Below, in pieces: positions 45,698-57,966 of a stretch of DNA of 64,000 nucleotides. Source of the stretch: Neckera pumila (Eukaryota; Streptophyta; Bryopsida; Hypnales; Neckeraceae); assembly GCA_963969595.1 (NCBI GenBank), contig OZ018417.1, positions 19,594,501-19,658,500 of the forward strand, given 5' to 3'. Made by a program: the position numbers and the translations under genes. A model generated the notes under the pieces. The model did no database searches, was not told where the DNA came from, and saw only the letters and a program-made list of their open reading frames with translations. Within the stretch, counting starts at the first letter, position 1; the number at the start of each line of letters is the position of its first letter.

Positions 45698-46629
45698 TTA
45701 ACCCCTAAAGGACCAACATGCGTTTTTTGGCCGTATAGAAATTTTGGGCAGCAACGTGTGACTAGAGATATCCATATTGGAGGCTGGAATTTTAATAGAA
45801 GGTGGGGGCAAGGAATATCTTCATGTGTACCAAGTTTCATGACATTTTGAAATACGAGTGAAAAGTTGTGACCTAATATGTTGCTTTTTTTTGTAACTGG
45901 GCAGTTTGGGCAAATAAAAAAAAATCATTTTTTCCGGAATTTTTTTTTTGGAATTGGTTCTCTACATTTATATATACTTAAAAAGCTTTGAGTCATTCCA
46001 TTTCAATCAATGAGTCAAAAGTTATGAGGGTTTTTGGTTTGCAGGCAGTTATGGATTCTCTACTCAAAAAAAAACTTTAAAGTCGTTTATTTAACTCAAT
46101 TTTCAATATTTTTGGAAAAAAATAAAATCCTAGGATGTAAATTTATTATTACAACATTACAACCGTTGGGATTGGTATTTTTAAATTCCATGATTAAATT
46201 TTTAACAATTTAGTATTTTGAATCATTTTCTACTTCTTTCTACTTACTATTTTTTTCCTATATGTTGTACAATTCCAAATGATGTAAAATTTTTTGTGCA
46301 TATAGACAACTTGTTTAGGAAACTGAATTCAAAGAAGCACCACCGTTTTGGGCATTTTTCATTGAAAAGTGAGCTTGCAAAGTGCAGCTGCCCGGTTTTT
46401 TGCAGGATTGAAAAAATGGTTTTCAAGACTTTGAATGCTTATATCTTATGATCCACACGGTGGAAAATTTTGTGAAATTTGTACCACATGTTTCAAAGTA
46501 TCATACTACAAGATCCTATGGTTACATGTGTCAAAAATTGTTTTTTTCCAAAAATTTGGTAGTTGTATTAGAAATGGCAGTTTTGGAGCGTTTTTGGTGA
46601 GAACATAGTCATGAAACTTTAGGGGTTAA
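45698..46629. mobile_element. TTAA-family element, about 924 bp, plus orientation
   Basis: TTAA occurs at 45698-45701 and 46626-46629. The ends are CCCCTAAAGGACCAACATGC and CATGAAACTTTAGGGG. The whole unit recurs in inverted orientation at 49327-50251 and its right part recurs at 58620-58854. No transposase frame: the short frames here also appear, mutated, in the other copy. Confidence 0.75.
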
Positions 46630-49326
46630 TGAGGTGAGAGTTATTAGGGATTCCAATTTGTGGGTAGATTTGGAATCCAGAGACTCCATACCTAGGGATC
46701 TTAGTTATTAGAGACTCCATACAATAGGATCTTTGAAAGCGACCATTTAAGGATTGGTCTGCCTTTTCTATATGCTTGCATGAATAGAAATATTTTCCAC
46801 TCATTTTTCAAAGAAAGGAAAATGGATGCAAAACATAACACAAATGGTTTCATGTTTTTTGATGCATTTTTGAATTAGTTATTAATTTCCTAAGATTTCT
46901 GTTGTAGGTACCTATTTGTGACCCTAGGTCTCCCAAAATGCGCCCACTTACAACTTTTAAAGTGATTTGAGTAAAAAGATTCATTTTTAATGAAAAGATT
47001 ATTTGGTATTCATATGGGGACTTGAACTTTTCAGACTTCAAATTCTATAGTACATGTTCTAGTTAAATAAATGTATTTTCTATAGTAAGCTTCGAACAAA
47101 GTGTATATTTTACTTCAAAATGACTACACTTTTAATAGTAACTTCTTTTTCTTTATGAATTATATTTTTAAAAGTAAGCCTAGAGGGACTTCCAAATTTC
47201 ACGTGACCGCACGTGGAGGCACGTGACCGCAAGGAGGGAGGGGTCCGGTATTGTCTCTTGACTTGTATTGCTCCCAACTTGTACTGCTCCCGACTTTGCA
47301 TTGCTCTCGACTTGCCTGGCTGCCTAGGCTGCAAATTGGCTGTCCAGGCTGCGAACTGATCCGCCCTAGCTTGGCCAAAATTTGGATTTTCTTAATGTGG
47401 AATTAAAAAAAATTGAAGGCTAAACAAAAGTTCACCTCACAAGGATTTCAAAACACCATTTGGCATTCTAAGAAGGTGGAAACGTTGCTTCAGTCAACTA
47501 GAATTAGCAAGTAAAAGTAGGATTTAGTAGGTAGGATAGGAATTAAGAAAAGAAACCTTAGGTGCAACGTTTCTATTGCCAAAACCTTACAAGTACCATA
47601 GAAACTCTCAAAACTCCAAGAGATAAAACTCAAACTGCAAATAAAGAGATGAAGAGACAATTTCGAGTTGAAGGGGAGTTAGTATTCAAAACAAGATTAG
47701 AAAAAAATCTTGAAAAAACATTTTGAGCTATTAGAAGGAGATAGAATAATAATTGACCAAAATAGGATAGGGTGTTGAAGATCAATTATTGTTTAGAAGA
47801 TTGAATTCAATTATTTATTCCAAGACTAGTCAACTTTTGGAATATTTAAGTAATTGAATTAGAATAGTACTAAAAGAAAAAGATGGGATAGAGGTAGAAG
47901 AAAAAGAAGAAAGTAGTAAAAACCCCTAAAATTGTATCAAACACCTATCTTTAAGTTGTGAGCAAAAATCCAAGATCACTTGCAGGGGTATCTTGAGAAG
48001 CTACTCTACAACACAACGGATGAAGCTCAACTCAAGGTAATTCACTAAATTCTTCCTCTCCTTTTGAATTATTTAGATTTAGCATTTTTAACATTTAGCC
48101 GAACTTCAAGGTCAATTAAGGAAGTCAAGACTAGGAATTTTTTCAAGTTTATCTTTAGAAATTTATAGATTAAGACTAGGGCTTTCCAAAAACATATCAC
48201 ACTTAAGAAACGGTGCTAAAACGAGTAAGAAATAGAAGGATGAAGTTTAGCACCTAATTGGGATAAAAAGTAATTAGAAGTGACCAAGAAAAATGAAATT
48301 AGGAAGTTCTTAAGTAGAATTAACTTAGATTTCAAAATTGAAGTTAGAATTTAATTTCCAAATTAAGGTTAGTAGTAATCAACGGATGAAGTTTGAATAC
48401 TGATTAGCGGTCAAATTTCATCCATCAATAACTTTTGATAGGATAGGTGAATTTTCAATCAAGATAGCATTTTTGAAAGCTTAGGTTAGCCTCTTTAAAG
48501 ATAAAATCTAAAACCACTGAAAATAATAACTGACCAGCATTCAATCCAAACCTCAAAGAATAAAGATAGAAATGATTAGGGCATTTCAACTTGATCAAAG
48601 GAAGAAGTTAGCATTAGAAAATCAAAGGAGTAACCTCAAGTAATTCCAAACTAATTCAAACTTCAAGAGAGACTGAAAATCCTAGGAGATATTGAAGGAT
48701 GAAGTTTGGGTTAGGAAATTGATGAAATCAACCTAAATTAGTTCATCCAAGTTTGGGTCAGGATTTAGGCAGGGCTTAGCCAATGTTTCATTTTCAAGGA
48801 TAATTGAATTAGGGAGCACATCCTAAATTGTGGATGAAGTTTAAATAACCCCGAAAGGGTTAAACTTAATCCGTCAATAACTTTTGCTAGGAGAATGGGA
48901 TAGGGTCAAATTTAATGTTTTTTGGAAATGGTATGATGTGTTCTATCACTTAGGGTTGTTAAAGTTAGAATGTAATTAGTTTCAATCTAAAACCACTGTG
49001 ACCTTTTTTGATTGAAGAAGTTAGAGTAAAAGTTGTCGATTGTTGTATTTCTTTGGTTTTTGTGTACATTGTGGATGTTAAGAATTTAGAAAAGATCAAT
49101 TGCTTGGAAGGCACAATGGATTGAAGCTAGGCACATTTCGATTCATCAAAAAATCCACATAAAATTAAGAGCCCAGTTGTGCTCAAGTTTTTACGAAGGG
49201 TGGGTAAATAAGCACTCACATAATGGTGCGTCTGCCGAGAGTCTTAAACTACTTGGGATTACTTTCACTAATTTGTTAAGTGCATTGTGGGATTCCGACG
49301 TAGAGCCCTAACAAATGTCGGATAGG
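46630..49326. other. Interval between two inverted TTAA elements; no gene assigned
   Basis: 46720-46990 is the inverse of the repeat at 23640-23880. From about 47385 to 49320 the sequence is purine-rich on the plus strand, without long frames. GGATGAAGTTT...CAATAACTTTTG occurs near 48380-48440 and again near 48834-48890, about 455 bases apart. It may be the remnant of an LTR element leader, but I see no LTR ends, primer site or coding domain. Confidence 0.4.
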
Positions 49327-50251
49327 TTAACCTCTAACATTCCATGATTATGTTCTCATCAAAAATGCTCGAAAACTGCCATTTTTAATACAAGTTTTCA
49401 ATTTTTGAAAAAAAGCTTTTTTTTACATATGTAACCGTAGGATCTTGTAGTATGCTGACTTGAGAACATATGGTAAAATTTTTAGGAATTTCCACCACGT
49501 GGATTGCAAGATATATGCATTCAAATTCACTAAAATCATTTTTTGGGGCCCTGCAAAAAACAGGGCAGCAGCACTTCACAAGCTCACTTTTTGATGTCCA
49601 AAATGATTGTGCTTCTTTGAATTCTTTTTCCTAGACAAGTTGGCTACATGCTTGAAAATTTTCACTTCATTTGGAATTGTACAACATATAGGAAATAAAT
49701 CGTAAGTAGATAGAAGTAGAGAATGATTCAAAACATTAGATTGTCAAGTATTTAATTATAGAATTGAAAATGCCAATCCTAATGGTTGCAATGTTGTAAT
49801 AAGCAATCTACATCCTATGATTTTAAATTTTTCAAAAAATATTGGAAATTGAGTAAGATAAAAGATTTCAAAGTTTATTTTAGAGTAGAGAATCCATAAT
49901 TGTTCGCAAACTTAAAATCTTCATAACTTTTGACTCACTGATCAAAATGGGATGATTCAAAGCTTTTTACCTATATATAACTCTAGAAAATCAATTTTAA
50001 TTTTTTGTTTTTAAAAAAAGTGATTTTTTCTGATCTGCCCGGATTGCCCAGTTACAAAAAAAAGTAACATTTTAGGCCATAATTTTTTACTTGTATTTCC
50101 AAATGTCATGAAATTTAGTGCATATGAAAGATACTCCTTGCCCCCACCTTCTATTAAAATTTCAGTCAAAAGTATAGAAATGTCTAGTTGTACATACCTG
50201 CCTAAAAATTCTATACGGCCAAAAAACGCATGTTGGTCCTTTAGGAGTTAA
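49327..50251. mobile_element. TTAA-family element, about 917 bp, inverted copy
   Basis: TTAA stands at both ends (49327-49330, 50248-50251). The outer end is GCATGTTGGTCCTTTAGGAG and the inner end CCTCTAACATTCCATGATT. Parallel landmarks with the plus copy in inverse form include CCTTGCCCCCACCTTCTATT, GATCTGCCCGGATTGCCCAG and ACCGTAGGATCTTGTAGTAT. Confidence 0.75.
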
Positions 50252-50837
50252 GGATCTTTAACCACGCCATTGAGAACCCGTACACAAGGCTTAATCTATT
50301 TCGACCGTGGCACAACAGGCTTAGTCATCTAACCATAGAGTGTTGCAGGGGCATCTCAACGCACTACGTACCCTCGGACCTCTCCACCGTTGTATAGCTT
50401 CTGTACATCATCAAGTACTAGGAGCCTTGCGAGCCTTGCCAAGACACGACGGATTACCAAATCTCTCTGTTTACCGCCCCGGACCTTTGTCATCTCCACC
50501 AATCCGAATTTTTGTCCGTATCCGAGCCGGAAGAAGCAAAGTCGGGACGGGCGGCTCAAGAACGCCACCTTTTTCACCAACGAGAGCAGTTGGAAGCAAT
50601 ATCTACTAGACCATGAGTTCATTAAGAAACGCAAGAATCGTACTTCTTCGATACCGCCCTGATGCCGCGGAGATCCTTAGCACTCTGATCTGCGACAATT
50701 ACTTCATAGCATTGGCTACCTGCCGTAGTTAGAGTACTTAGCTCTAAATATTTTTATCTATTAATGTTGTATTGGATTACTTATATATATTTGAGTGGTT
50801 TGGTTTTGTGTGAATTGCGAGTCATCTTTCGTAATAG
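50252..50837. other. Upstream region of the retrotransposon ORFs
   Basis: GC-richer than the flanks, with overlapping frames of about 90 codons on both strands, none recognisable. A TATA-rich site (CTTATATATATTTGAG, about 50778-50793) lies 45-60 bases before the ATG at 50838. I could not identify an LTR end or a tRNA primer-binding site. Confidence 0.4.
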
Positions 50838-51200
50838 ATGCCACCAAAACCTGCTAACACCCCAAGATCAACTAGATCTTTGAGATCTCAGACAGTTATA
50901 GGCGGACCTTCCCGACCAACATCCACTTCACTGCCTTTTGAGGAAAGGGCAAGTCCTCCCACTCCCGCTGAAGATCGAGAGAGCTCCTCCAAAATCTTTG
51001 AGACCGTCGACAAAAGCAAGAGCTTATCGGTACATTCCAAAGAGATGGGAGAGCAAAGGCCCCTAGCCCCGCCAGGACCCCTAGATGATAATCCACTAGA
51101 AGGACTAATGGTTGACATCGATCCTATAATGCTACCGCAAGGGCAACCTGTAAGAGTACAAAAACTCAAAATAGATAGGAACGGATTAGAAGAGGATTAG
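50838..51200 (+). CDS. Proline/serine-rich ORF at the 5' side of the retrotransposon remnant
   Basis: 120 codons, low-complexity and charged: MPPKPANTPRSTRSLRSQTV, several S/P-rich stretches, an acidic end (DRNGLEED). The GC content and style match the ORF that follows. At 51466-51490 a pyrimidine tract ends in TTCTTGCAG, a strong acceptor, so this frame could be a first exon spliced to the next ORF. No known domain. Confidence 0.4.
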   Translation: MPPKPANTPRSTRSLRSQTVIGGPSRPTSTSLPFEERASPPTPAEDRESSSKIFETVDKSKSLSVHSKEMGEQRPLAPPGPLDDNPLEGLMVDIDPIMLPQGQPVRVQKLKIDRNGLEED

Positions 51201-51606
51201 GATAGTCTAAATTTTTCAAATTTGTTGATAACACATAGAAATCCATGAACAACTTGCGAATAGTCAGTATTTGGATTGCTAGAATTGTTAAAACCTGTTA
51301 AGTCACTAGATGAAAAACAGAATCCGGAGACGTCCCAGATCCAGTGAACCTAAGGCCTAGACTTTTGGTCTAAAAACCTAGGGTACCATTACGGGAACGT
51401 TCTCATATCCGTTCTCCTTCGGGAACTATTGGTCGATCATCGGGTACTTAAGTGTCCTACCATTTCATTCTTCTCTCTCTTTTCTTGCAGACTCTTGCAT
51501 GCATTTAGTTGAATGAAAGAGTGTTAAGTTAGGAATCGTGCAAGGGAGAGAAAAGTGAAGTCGATTTCGATTGCATTGGATTAGTTTTCTTTTGTGTTGG
51601 TAAATA

Positions 51607-53451
51607 ATGGTGGTAGCAACCCGGATGGTTTGTCCAGCCATCCCTTCCGACCCGGCCTTACAAACACAATTAGAGTTGGATTTGGCAATGATAGGGTGCG
51701 CCGGTTTGATACAGTGGCTATGGAGCCTGAAGAGTGACGAGATCATTTAGGAACTTGTCAAAGGAATTTCGAACCAGTACAAGTTGACTATAAGGATTCA
51801 ACCCGCAGCCTAGATTGAAGAGGTTTGGGCAGAAGTTTACTTGTTCCGGAAGTTCGGACCTGGATTAGCCTGCTGTACAAATAAGTTTGCGGCTAATAAG
51901 TTCCAAAATTTGGCCCACACAAAGAAGGGGTACACTATTAGCAACAGTAAGAGTGAGAAGCAGCGACGAGTGCTAGAATTTCTAATTCCGGTCCTATATC
52001 CGGAAAAGCCCACCCGGATTAAGGTCACGGTGGCTAACACCATCTTCGGGGCGATGGAGGGTAGATCCGTAAATTGGAAAAAGATCATCGCAGATGTAGT
52101 ATACAAACTATCTATTCACGTAATGAGGGGTAAAATCAGCCCGATCAGTCCATATTTGTTCCACTTGTACCACCAGAGAGAGGTTCTAAGTGCTACGGAG
52201 ATAGTCAAGTACAATACCCGAGCCGCAATTCTGCGATATGGCCTCACGGAGGAAGTCCAACCGAATCAACTAGATCCAATGGAATCTGAAGAAGAAGGGA
52301 CGGAGGAGAAAGAAGAGCCACTCCAACATATGGAAAGAAGGAGGAAGCCGACTGATCCGTCTGCGCGAGACAAACAGGCATCACTAGATAAAGGATAGCC
52401 TAGTGAGATTTCGGAAGCTAGAGAGATTACAGAGTTCTTTGAAATCGTAATTAATTGGGTGAATAGGGCTCAGGTGTTGCATGGCTTCATGTCGAATATG
52501 CTTGTTGACGTCATGGAAGAGTTGAAGGTGGACCAACCGGAGCAAATTGTGGGCAAAATCAAGCAAAGATCGGATCCTCAGGTACTGCATGGAAAGGAAG
52601 AGCAAATCTGGAACTTGAAAAAGGACTTGAATGACCTCCAAGCGCGGGTGAGCCGAGTGGTGGGAGCTGGAAGTAGCAAGGCAGAAGGAGTCTGAAGCTA
52701 TCTAGCTCGTCCGGAACTTGACAACATTGGTCGCACCACCGGCAGATACCGTGATGAAAGCCAATCTCTTCATCAACGGGCTGACAATTGAAGGCCATCT
52801 AATTGGATCAAAGGTGTTGATGGTGATTATTGACTTTAAGCCTAGATGGAGAGGGCGTTGAAGGAAATGCGCCAATTGTTGGGGCATCTTGATCCGGACA
52901 AAGCCATAGACTTCTCATAGCTTCCGGAGGTCCCTAACTATTTGCAGACTTTGGCCAAGTCAAGCAAGCCAGATTAGACTCCATCCAGGAGTTTGGGGTT
53001 ATTTTTGGATCAGCCGGTAGGACTTCCGTTGAGTTAGAAGGAGTCGAGTAGAGTCCATAGACAATCCATTCTAGTGCAGACAAAAGTTTTCGTTCCACCC
53101 AGTGGTTTGCAAATCCAACAAAGTGGAGCAAAAAGGTTCAAGATGCCCAGATCTAATGTCTGCAGTGATCTTATTCAGCAGATAGCGGCCATGTCAAATC
53201 TGGCCCGGACCCATCCGGCAGACTTCAAATACATGGAGTAGACTTCACCTACCAAGGAGCTGGCGGAGCAGGTTGAGCTTTTTGATAAAGACGAGTATGT
53301 GATTGAGTCGGAAACAGAGGAAGATGCGACACCACCAAAGGGACGTATGATTCAAACCCGAGCAAAAATCAAGACGACCCCGGTGAAATCGAGTAGTAAA
53401 TTGCCTACAAGTAAGGCAGGCAGCAGGGCAAAGAAAGCAAGGAAGAAGTAG
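51607..53451 (+). pseudogene. Extra retrotransposon ORF (plant-transposon-domain-like), decayed mainly by TAG stops
   Basis: About 615 codons from ATG 51607 to TAG 53449-53451. The segment KPTRIKVTVANTIFGAMEG, NWKKIIADVVYKLSIHV, RGKISPISPYLFHLYHQREV resembles the 'putative plant transposon protein' domain found as an extra ORF in plant Ty3/gypsy elements. Further on come an acidic stretch (EEEGTEEKEE), a coiled-coil-like part (QIWNLKKDLNDLQARVSRVV) and a very basic tail (KAGSRAKKARKK). In-frame stops at 51748, 51811, 52396, 52703 (in the +1 frame), 52918, 52975, 53035 and 53239 are all TAG. Two compensating frameshifts lie near 52690 and 52840. Position upstream of gag recalls the ORF1 of Ogre/Tat elements. 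The function of such proteins is unknown. Confidence 0.6.
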
Positions 53452-54540
53452 CTAGTTAGGGTGTTGTTTTTAGTTTGGTTTTTGATTTTCATTCCATTAC
53501 GGGTTATCCGGATGTGGAACCCGGTTCCAGATTTTTAGAACTCCACTGGCTTGGGATTTTCTGATTATCTCAGAGGTTTGTTGTGTGGTCACATTAGCTT
53601 TGAGGTGTCCCTTTTTGCTTTTTACCTTTTGCTGTTTGTTTTGATTTTTAAGGGTGGGCAAGTCTATTGCCCTCTCATTCCATCCAAGCTCATTTTCAAT
53701 GTTGTTTTGATTCCCTTCTTTAATTTGAATCACTAGGTGGACAGTTCCTGACTCCAACGTTGTGCAAAGCCTATTGTTTATTGTATTGCTGGAGTGAAGG
53801 AGGGAGTGGGTGAGGAAGAATCTAGATTGCAAGCTACGGGTCCAGGTTGAAAGGATATGTTTGTAACGAAAGGTTAGGCCAGTGAATGAGAATTTGAGCG
53901 TGGTACCTTTAACTTACCGGAACGGGAATCTGGTTAGGAGTGGTGTGCATGCGGGTCCAAAACCAAGTAGGGTTTCGTGCCAATACAAGCAACCACCAGA
54001 GGAAAATCCCCATTCACCGGAAGGTCTGCCAACCCCAGGATTTAGTCTAGCAACTAGGAAAGTATCCTCCTATCGGATCCGGATGTCTTTATTTGCTGTT
54101 GTAGTTAGGGAGATTGGGCACAACTTTGAGTGACTTGCTTTTTGGATAGTCATCCGAGAAGTTGTGAGAGTGTGAAGTCTTATCCTCGGGTACAACACAT
54201 GTAATGGTTGTTTTATTTGGATTGTTTAAGTGAGTGTGAAGAGTGTGCAGATTATGAGTGGTGAATCCTTACCCCTCTAAAAGACCAATAGTGGACCTTC
54301 TGAGGATAAAATAGAGGAATAGAAAAATCAGAGTTGTGACAAGACGTAACCAAAATCCGGGTGAGACCAGATCCGGATTGAAATCCAGAAAGCAGTAGTA
54401 ACCGGAAGAGAAAGTAAAAAAAATGATGGATTTGCTTGGGTGTTTTGGGAAGAAATAGAATCCGGAAACTTTAGCCTGAGATAACATACTAGAATCTCCT
54501 GGGACAATATTTTGAGTCATTTTACAAAATTTTAGTATTG
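53452..54540. other. Spacer between the extra ORF and gag
   Basis: GC content like the flanking ORFs but no long frame (an 83-codon plus frame at 53882-54133 and minus frames of about 100 codons are unrecognised). Probably element-internal non-coding sequence. Confidence 0.4.
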
Positions 54541-55924
54541 TAAGGATACTTACGCCTAGACCAGACACAATACGACCTATTCAAGTTAATATGTTGTCCC
54601 ACATCACCTTCTGGAGTTCTCTGGGGCTAGAGACAATGACCCTGCCGCCCACATCAAGAAGTTTGATGAGATTCTCAGCTCCCATCTGGTCACTGACCCA
54701 GGTTACTATTTGATTTGATTTTTTAACACACTAACGGGGACTGCCTTCTCTTGGTATCGGTCACATGCTGCAGGGACCTTTGTGAATTGGCAACAGTTGC
54801 TAGCTACCTTCTTGCGCAACATCCAGCCGGAGACGGGACAATAGCAGGCCTTATCAACATTGACCAACACCCGGAAGGGTCCAACAAAGGACCTCACTAC
54901 TTGTATCCGGCGATTCCAAATGGTCTGTACCCAATATGTTGGGCATCTACTCAACAACAACACGATACAACACTACTTCATCTAGAGCATTGACTCACCG
55001 ATAACCATCCGAGACATCTTATCACGAAGGCCAGTAACGCTCCACAATGCCATTCAAGTAGCATTAGAGGTTGAAATCATTGACAAGAGGAATGATTGGA
55101 TGGTGAGACGAATCGCCAATTCCATTCTAGTCTTTGTTTTGGTCCACCAACAGGGGATCACCTCAATGACGTATTGGTCCTTTCCACCCAAAGTAGACAT
55201 AGTACCCTTGTCTTCTCATGATCCGACATTGCTTCTAACAGCACTTGTTGATCAGCTTCGTACAGAGATGAGACAAGTATCTAGCGACATGATTCATGCA
55301 ATGAGTGAACTAACGGAACAGATGGCGTAACTGGTGAAGGGACAAAATCAGCAAGTCCCTCCACGATTCCATGAATCAGAATCACATTCAACGGGTTTTT
55401 GGTGCAACCACTGCGGCCAATCAAATCACACTCATCCATTCTGTCCAGTACTGAAGGACAACCTGCCTCAGCCCCGACCGCGAGGACAAACGCAACCTTA
55501 TCAGCATTCCAGAGTCCAAAAGCAGGTACGGAATACTAATTCCTTCAATAAGCCACTTCCCCCTAAATGCTTCACTTGCAAGAGAACACATGGACCGGGG
55601 CAGTGCTGGATAGAGAACAATGTGATCTGCAAACGTTGCGGGGATCATCATACCACGGTGCATTGTAGCGTTCCCAATAAGGTCATATTGATAGAATTTT
55701 CAAAAGTAGACTATGCCAAGCAAGCTCAAGATAATCATAAAGGTATTCGGTTCAGTAAGCCCAGAGACACTACCAGTCCACCTAACATGTACTATGACCA
55801 CTCTAACAACCGGCAGACTTTGAACCCGCCTACAGCAGTACAGATAGCACAAAGAATCATCCACCTACCACCTGCCCAGACTACACAGGATACTAGATTT
55901 GTTGGCCAAGATGTACTAGAGTAT
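54541..55924 (+). pseudogene. Ty3/gypsy-type gag remnant with zinc knuckles
   Basis: A single frame (codons starting ...54635, 54716...) runs through the block with stops TGA 54716, TAG 54842, TAG 54983 and TAA 55328; earlier candidates are TAG 54557 and TAA 54587. It shows a retrotransposon gag domain (DNDPAAHIKKFDEIL, TGTAFSWYRSHAAGTFVNWQ, LATFLRNIQPETG), then three Cys/His knuckles: C-x2-C-x4-H-x4-C (CNHCGQSNHTHPFC), C-x2-C-x3-H-x4-C (CFTCKRTHGPGQC) and C-x2-C-x3-H-x4-C (CKRCGDHHTTVHC). Gag forms the cytoplasmic particle and binds the element's RNA. The frame is cut at 55925 by a TTAA element. No protease, reverse transcriptase or integrase is visible after it, so pol is missing. Confidence 0.75.
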
Positions 55925-57239
55925 TTAACCCCTAAAGTCCCAAGGCCATTTTCTGTCAAAAACCATTCAAAATTGCAATTGCCTTCACAATTTTGGAACT
56001 ATATGTCCAAGGTCTATTAGCTTAATTTTCAATTCATATAAATGGTATGACTATTTGTAGTCTTGCGCTCAACTCATATATATAATTTTCAGTAAGTTCA
56101 TTACAAATTGGCTGTACATTTTTTGTGTGTCCGCTTGTTACGTGAGTTGTATTAGTGTTTTTAAAAAAAAGGGCTTATATTTATATTATTATATTATTTA
56201 ATATATTTCAAATATATAAATCATCATTTGATTACGTTGTTAGTGCATGCGTGTTGCATGACCAAATTATGTTAAACATGAGGATTTGACTAGAGATTTA
56301 ATATTTGAACCAAAACATTATATAGAACTTGAACGACATTCATTGAATCTATTACATATAGCATTAGGGTTGGACTACATCAAATTGACATTCAGCATAG
56401 TTTTTATTATTAGTTCCCTAAAACAAAATTTAAAATAAATTAGATAGGTGTCCAAAATACAAACAAGTGGCCTTAGTCACAATACATTAGATTTATTGAC
56501 CTTTGCTAAAAAACAACCTGTCTATATTAGTTGTCTTGGATTTTGTAAATAGACAAAATTTACATTACAAATCCATCCTTCACGTGTTATTCCTATATTT
56601 GTGCTACTTCAAAGTTATTCCAATGATAGTAGATGTGCTACTTTCTCTATTAAATTTCTTTTTGTATGAGCTTCAAAGATACACCAGTTACACCATGATG
56701 TTTGTCAATATTATTTTCATTTTCTAGAAAGTTGCACATTATTTTAAATGTTGTTTTAATTATTACATTTGATTACAAAATTTTCAACTATATATTTTTA
56801 AAAACCATTTAGAATTGCATTCAATGTTTTTAATTATAAAAAGGTGAGAATTCATTTCAGACATGTATTTATGTATGTAAAAAAATATCAAATATGTGAA
56901 ATACGTGTTTAACCACTACATGCTCAAGGCCTCTTTCAAGCTTCTGGAAATTTATTCTACATTGAACAAAGCTCTAAAATTTTGATAAATATTATCAATT
57001 TTTTAAACTGAAAGTGTACAAAATCAAAGCAGACATTTTAGAGATCTACAAAGCAAAAGAAAACACAACAATATCACTTATGAATTGAAAGATTATAGTA
57101 TTTGAAATCATGAAGGTGTGTTAAAATTGATAAAGTGATTAAAGTATTTCAATCCTCTTTTTACATGTCAAATCTAAAAAAATGGTCCCAAAAAATATGA
57201 AATTAAATGGTTAAATACTTAAATGTAAACTTAAATATG

Positions 57240-57631
57240 CATAAGTCCAATTAATTTACGGCTTTTTTGATAACTATCTTACAATTTTTTTGAATGAAAT
57301 TCTAATGTGATTTTTCCTCCAAGATCTAGTGTATTTGAAGCTCTTGCTCAAGAGCCTTGAAGACTAGAAAATCACAATTTCCAGTGGAAAAAATCTTGCA
57401 ATAGAAAAATCATATTCATTCATTTTTACAATCAAAATTTTGATGCTAAAATTAGGCTTCAACAAAAAATCAAAAATATAAACTATTTGAAACAGTAATT
57501 TAATTAGGTGTAATTTAATTTTTGGTGTATTGACAATACCAAAAATTGGTACCCTGTTCATATCGGGATTAATGTAGAAATCTAATGAAGTTTCACTAAG
57601 TCCAAGGATGAAATGTCCTTCTAGGGATTAA
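57240..57631. repeat. Dispersed repeat, direct partner of 62940-63300
   Basis: Shared order: TATGCATAAGTCCAATTAAT / TATGCATAATCCCAATTAAC, TTACGGCTT, TGTGATTTTTCCTCC-like, CTAGAAAATCA, AAATCATATTCATT-like words. It probably extends left to about 56907 (partner near 61580). Its right end AGGGATTAA resembles a TTAA-family terminus. Confidence 0.6.
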
Positions 57632-57966
57632 CATTACAATCACTGTTTGAATCACTATTATTCAACTGACTTAGACTCTTGGCAAACTTGAGATCCGTCA
57701 AACAGAATGCAAAATGAATCCGTCAAGTTGCCACAATTATCTGATTTGGCATATTTATTTGTTTTTTCAATTCATCCACGTCAGAGATATCATTGGACCT
57801 TGGTGCTTGGGAGCAAATGTTATACCACAAAAGCCTAAACTTTCAGTTGGCGGATAGAAAAAATCCATAGAAATTTATATTAAATTTTAAATTATTTTCT
57901 TGTAGATTACAATTTTGTGTGTATGTGAATCTTTGCTTCATTCCGTTTAGATTAGTAATGTGAAAG

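Noticed and set aside
45698..50251. One composite 4.5-kb element with 920-bp terminal inverted repeats
   Set aside because: Each arm has its own TTAA and inverted termini at both its ends, so two separate insertions are the simpler reading.
56030..57240. Possible continuation of gag-pol after 56020
   Set aside because: The residues from 55925 on belong to the TTAA element end, and no protease or RT motif was found in any frame I read.
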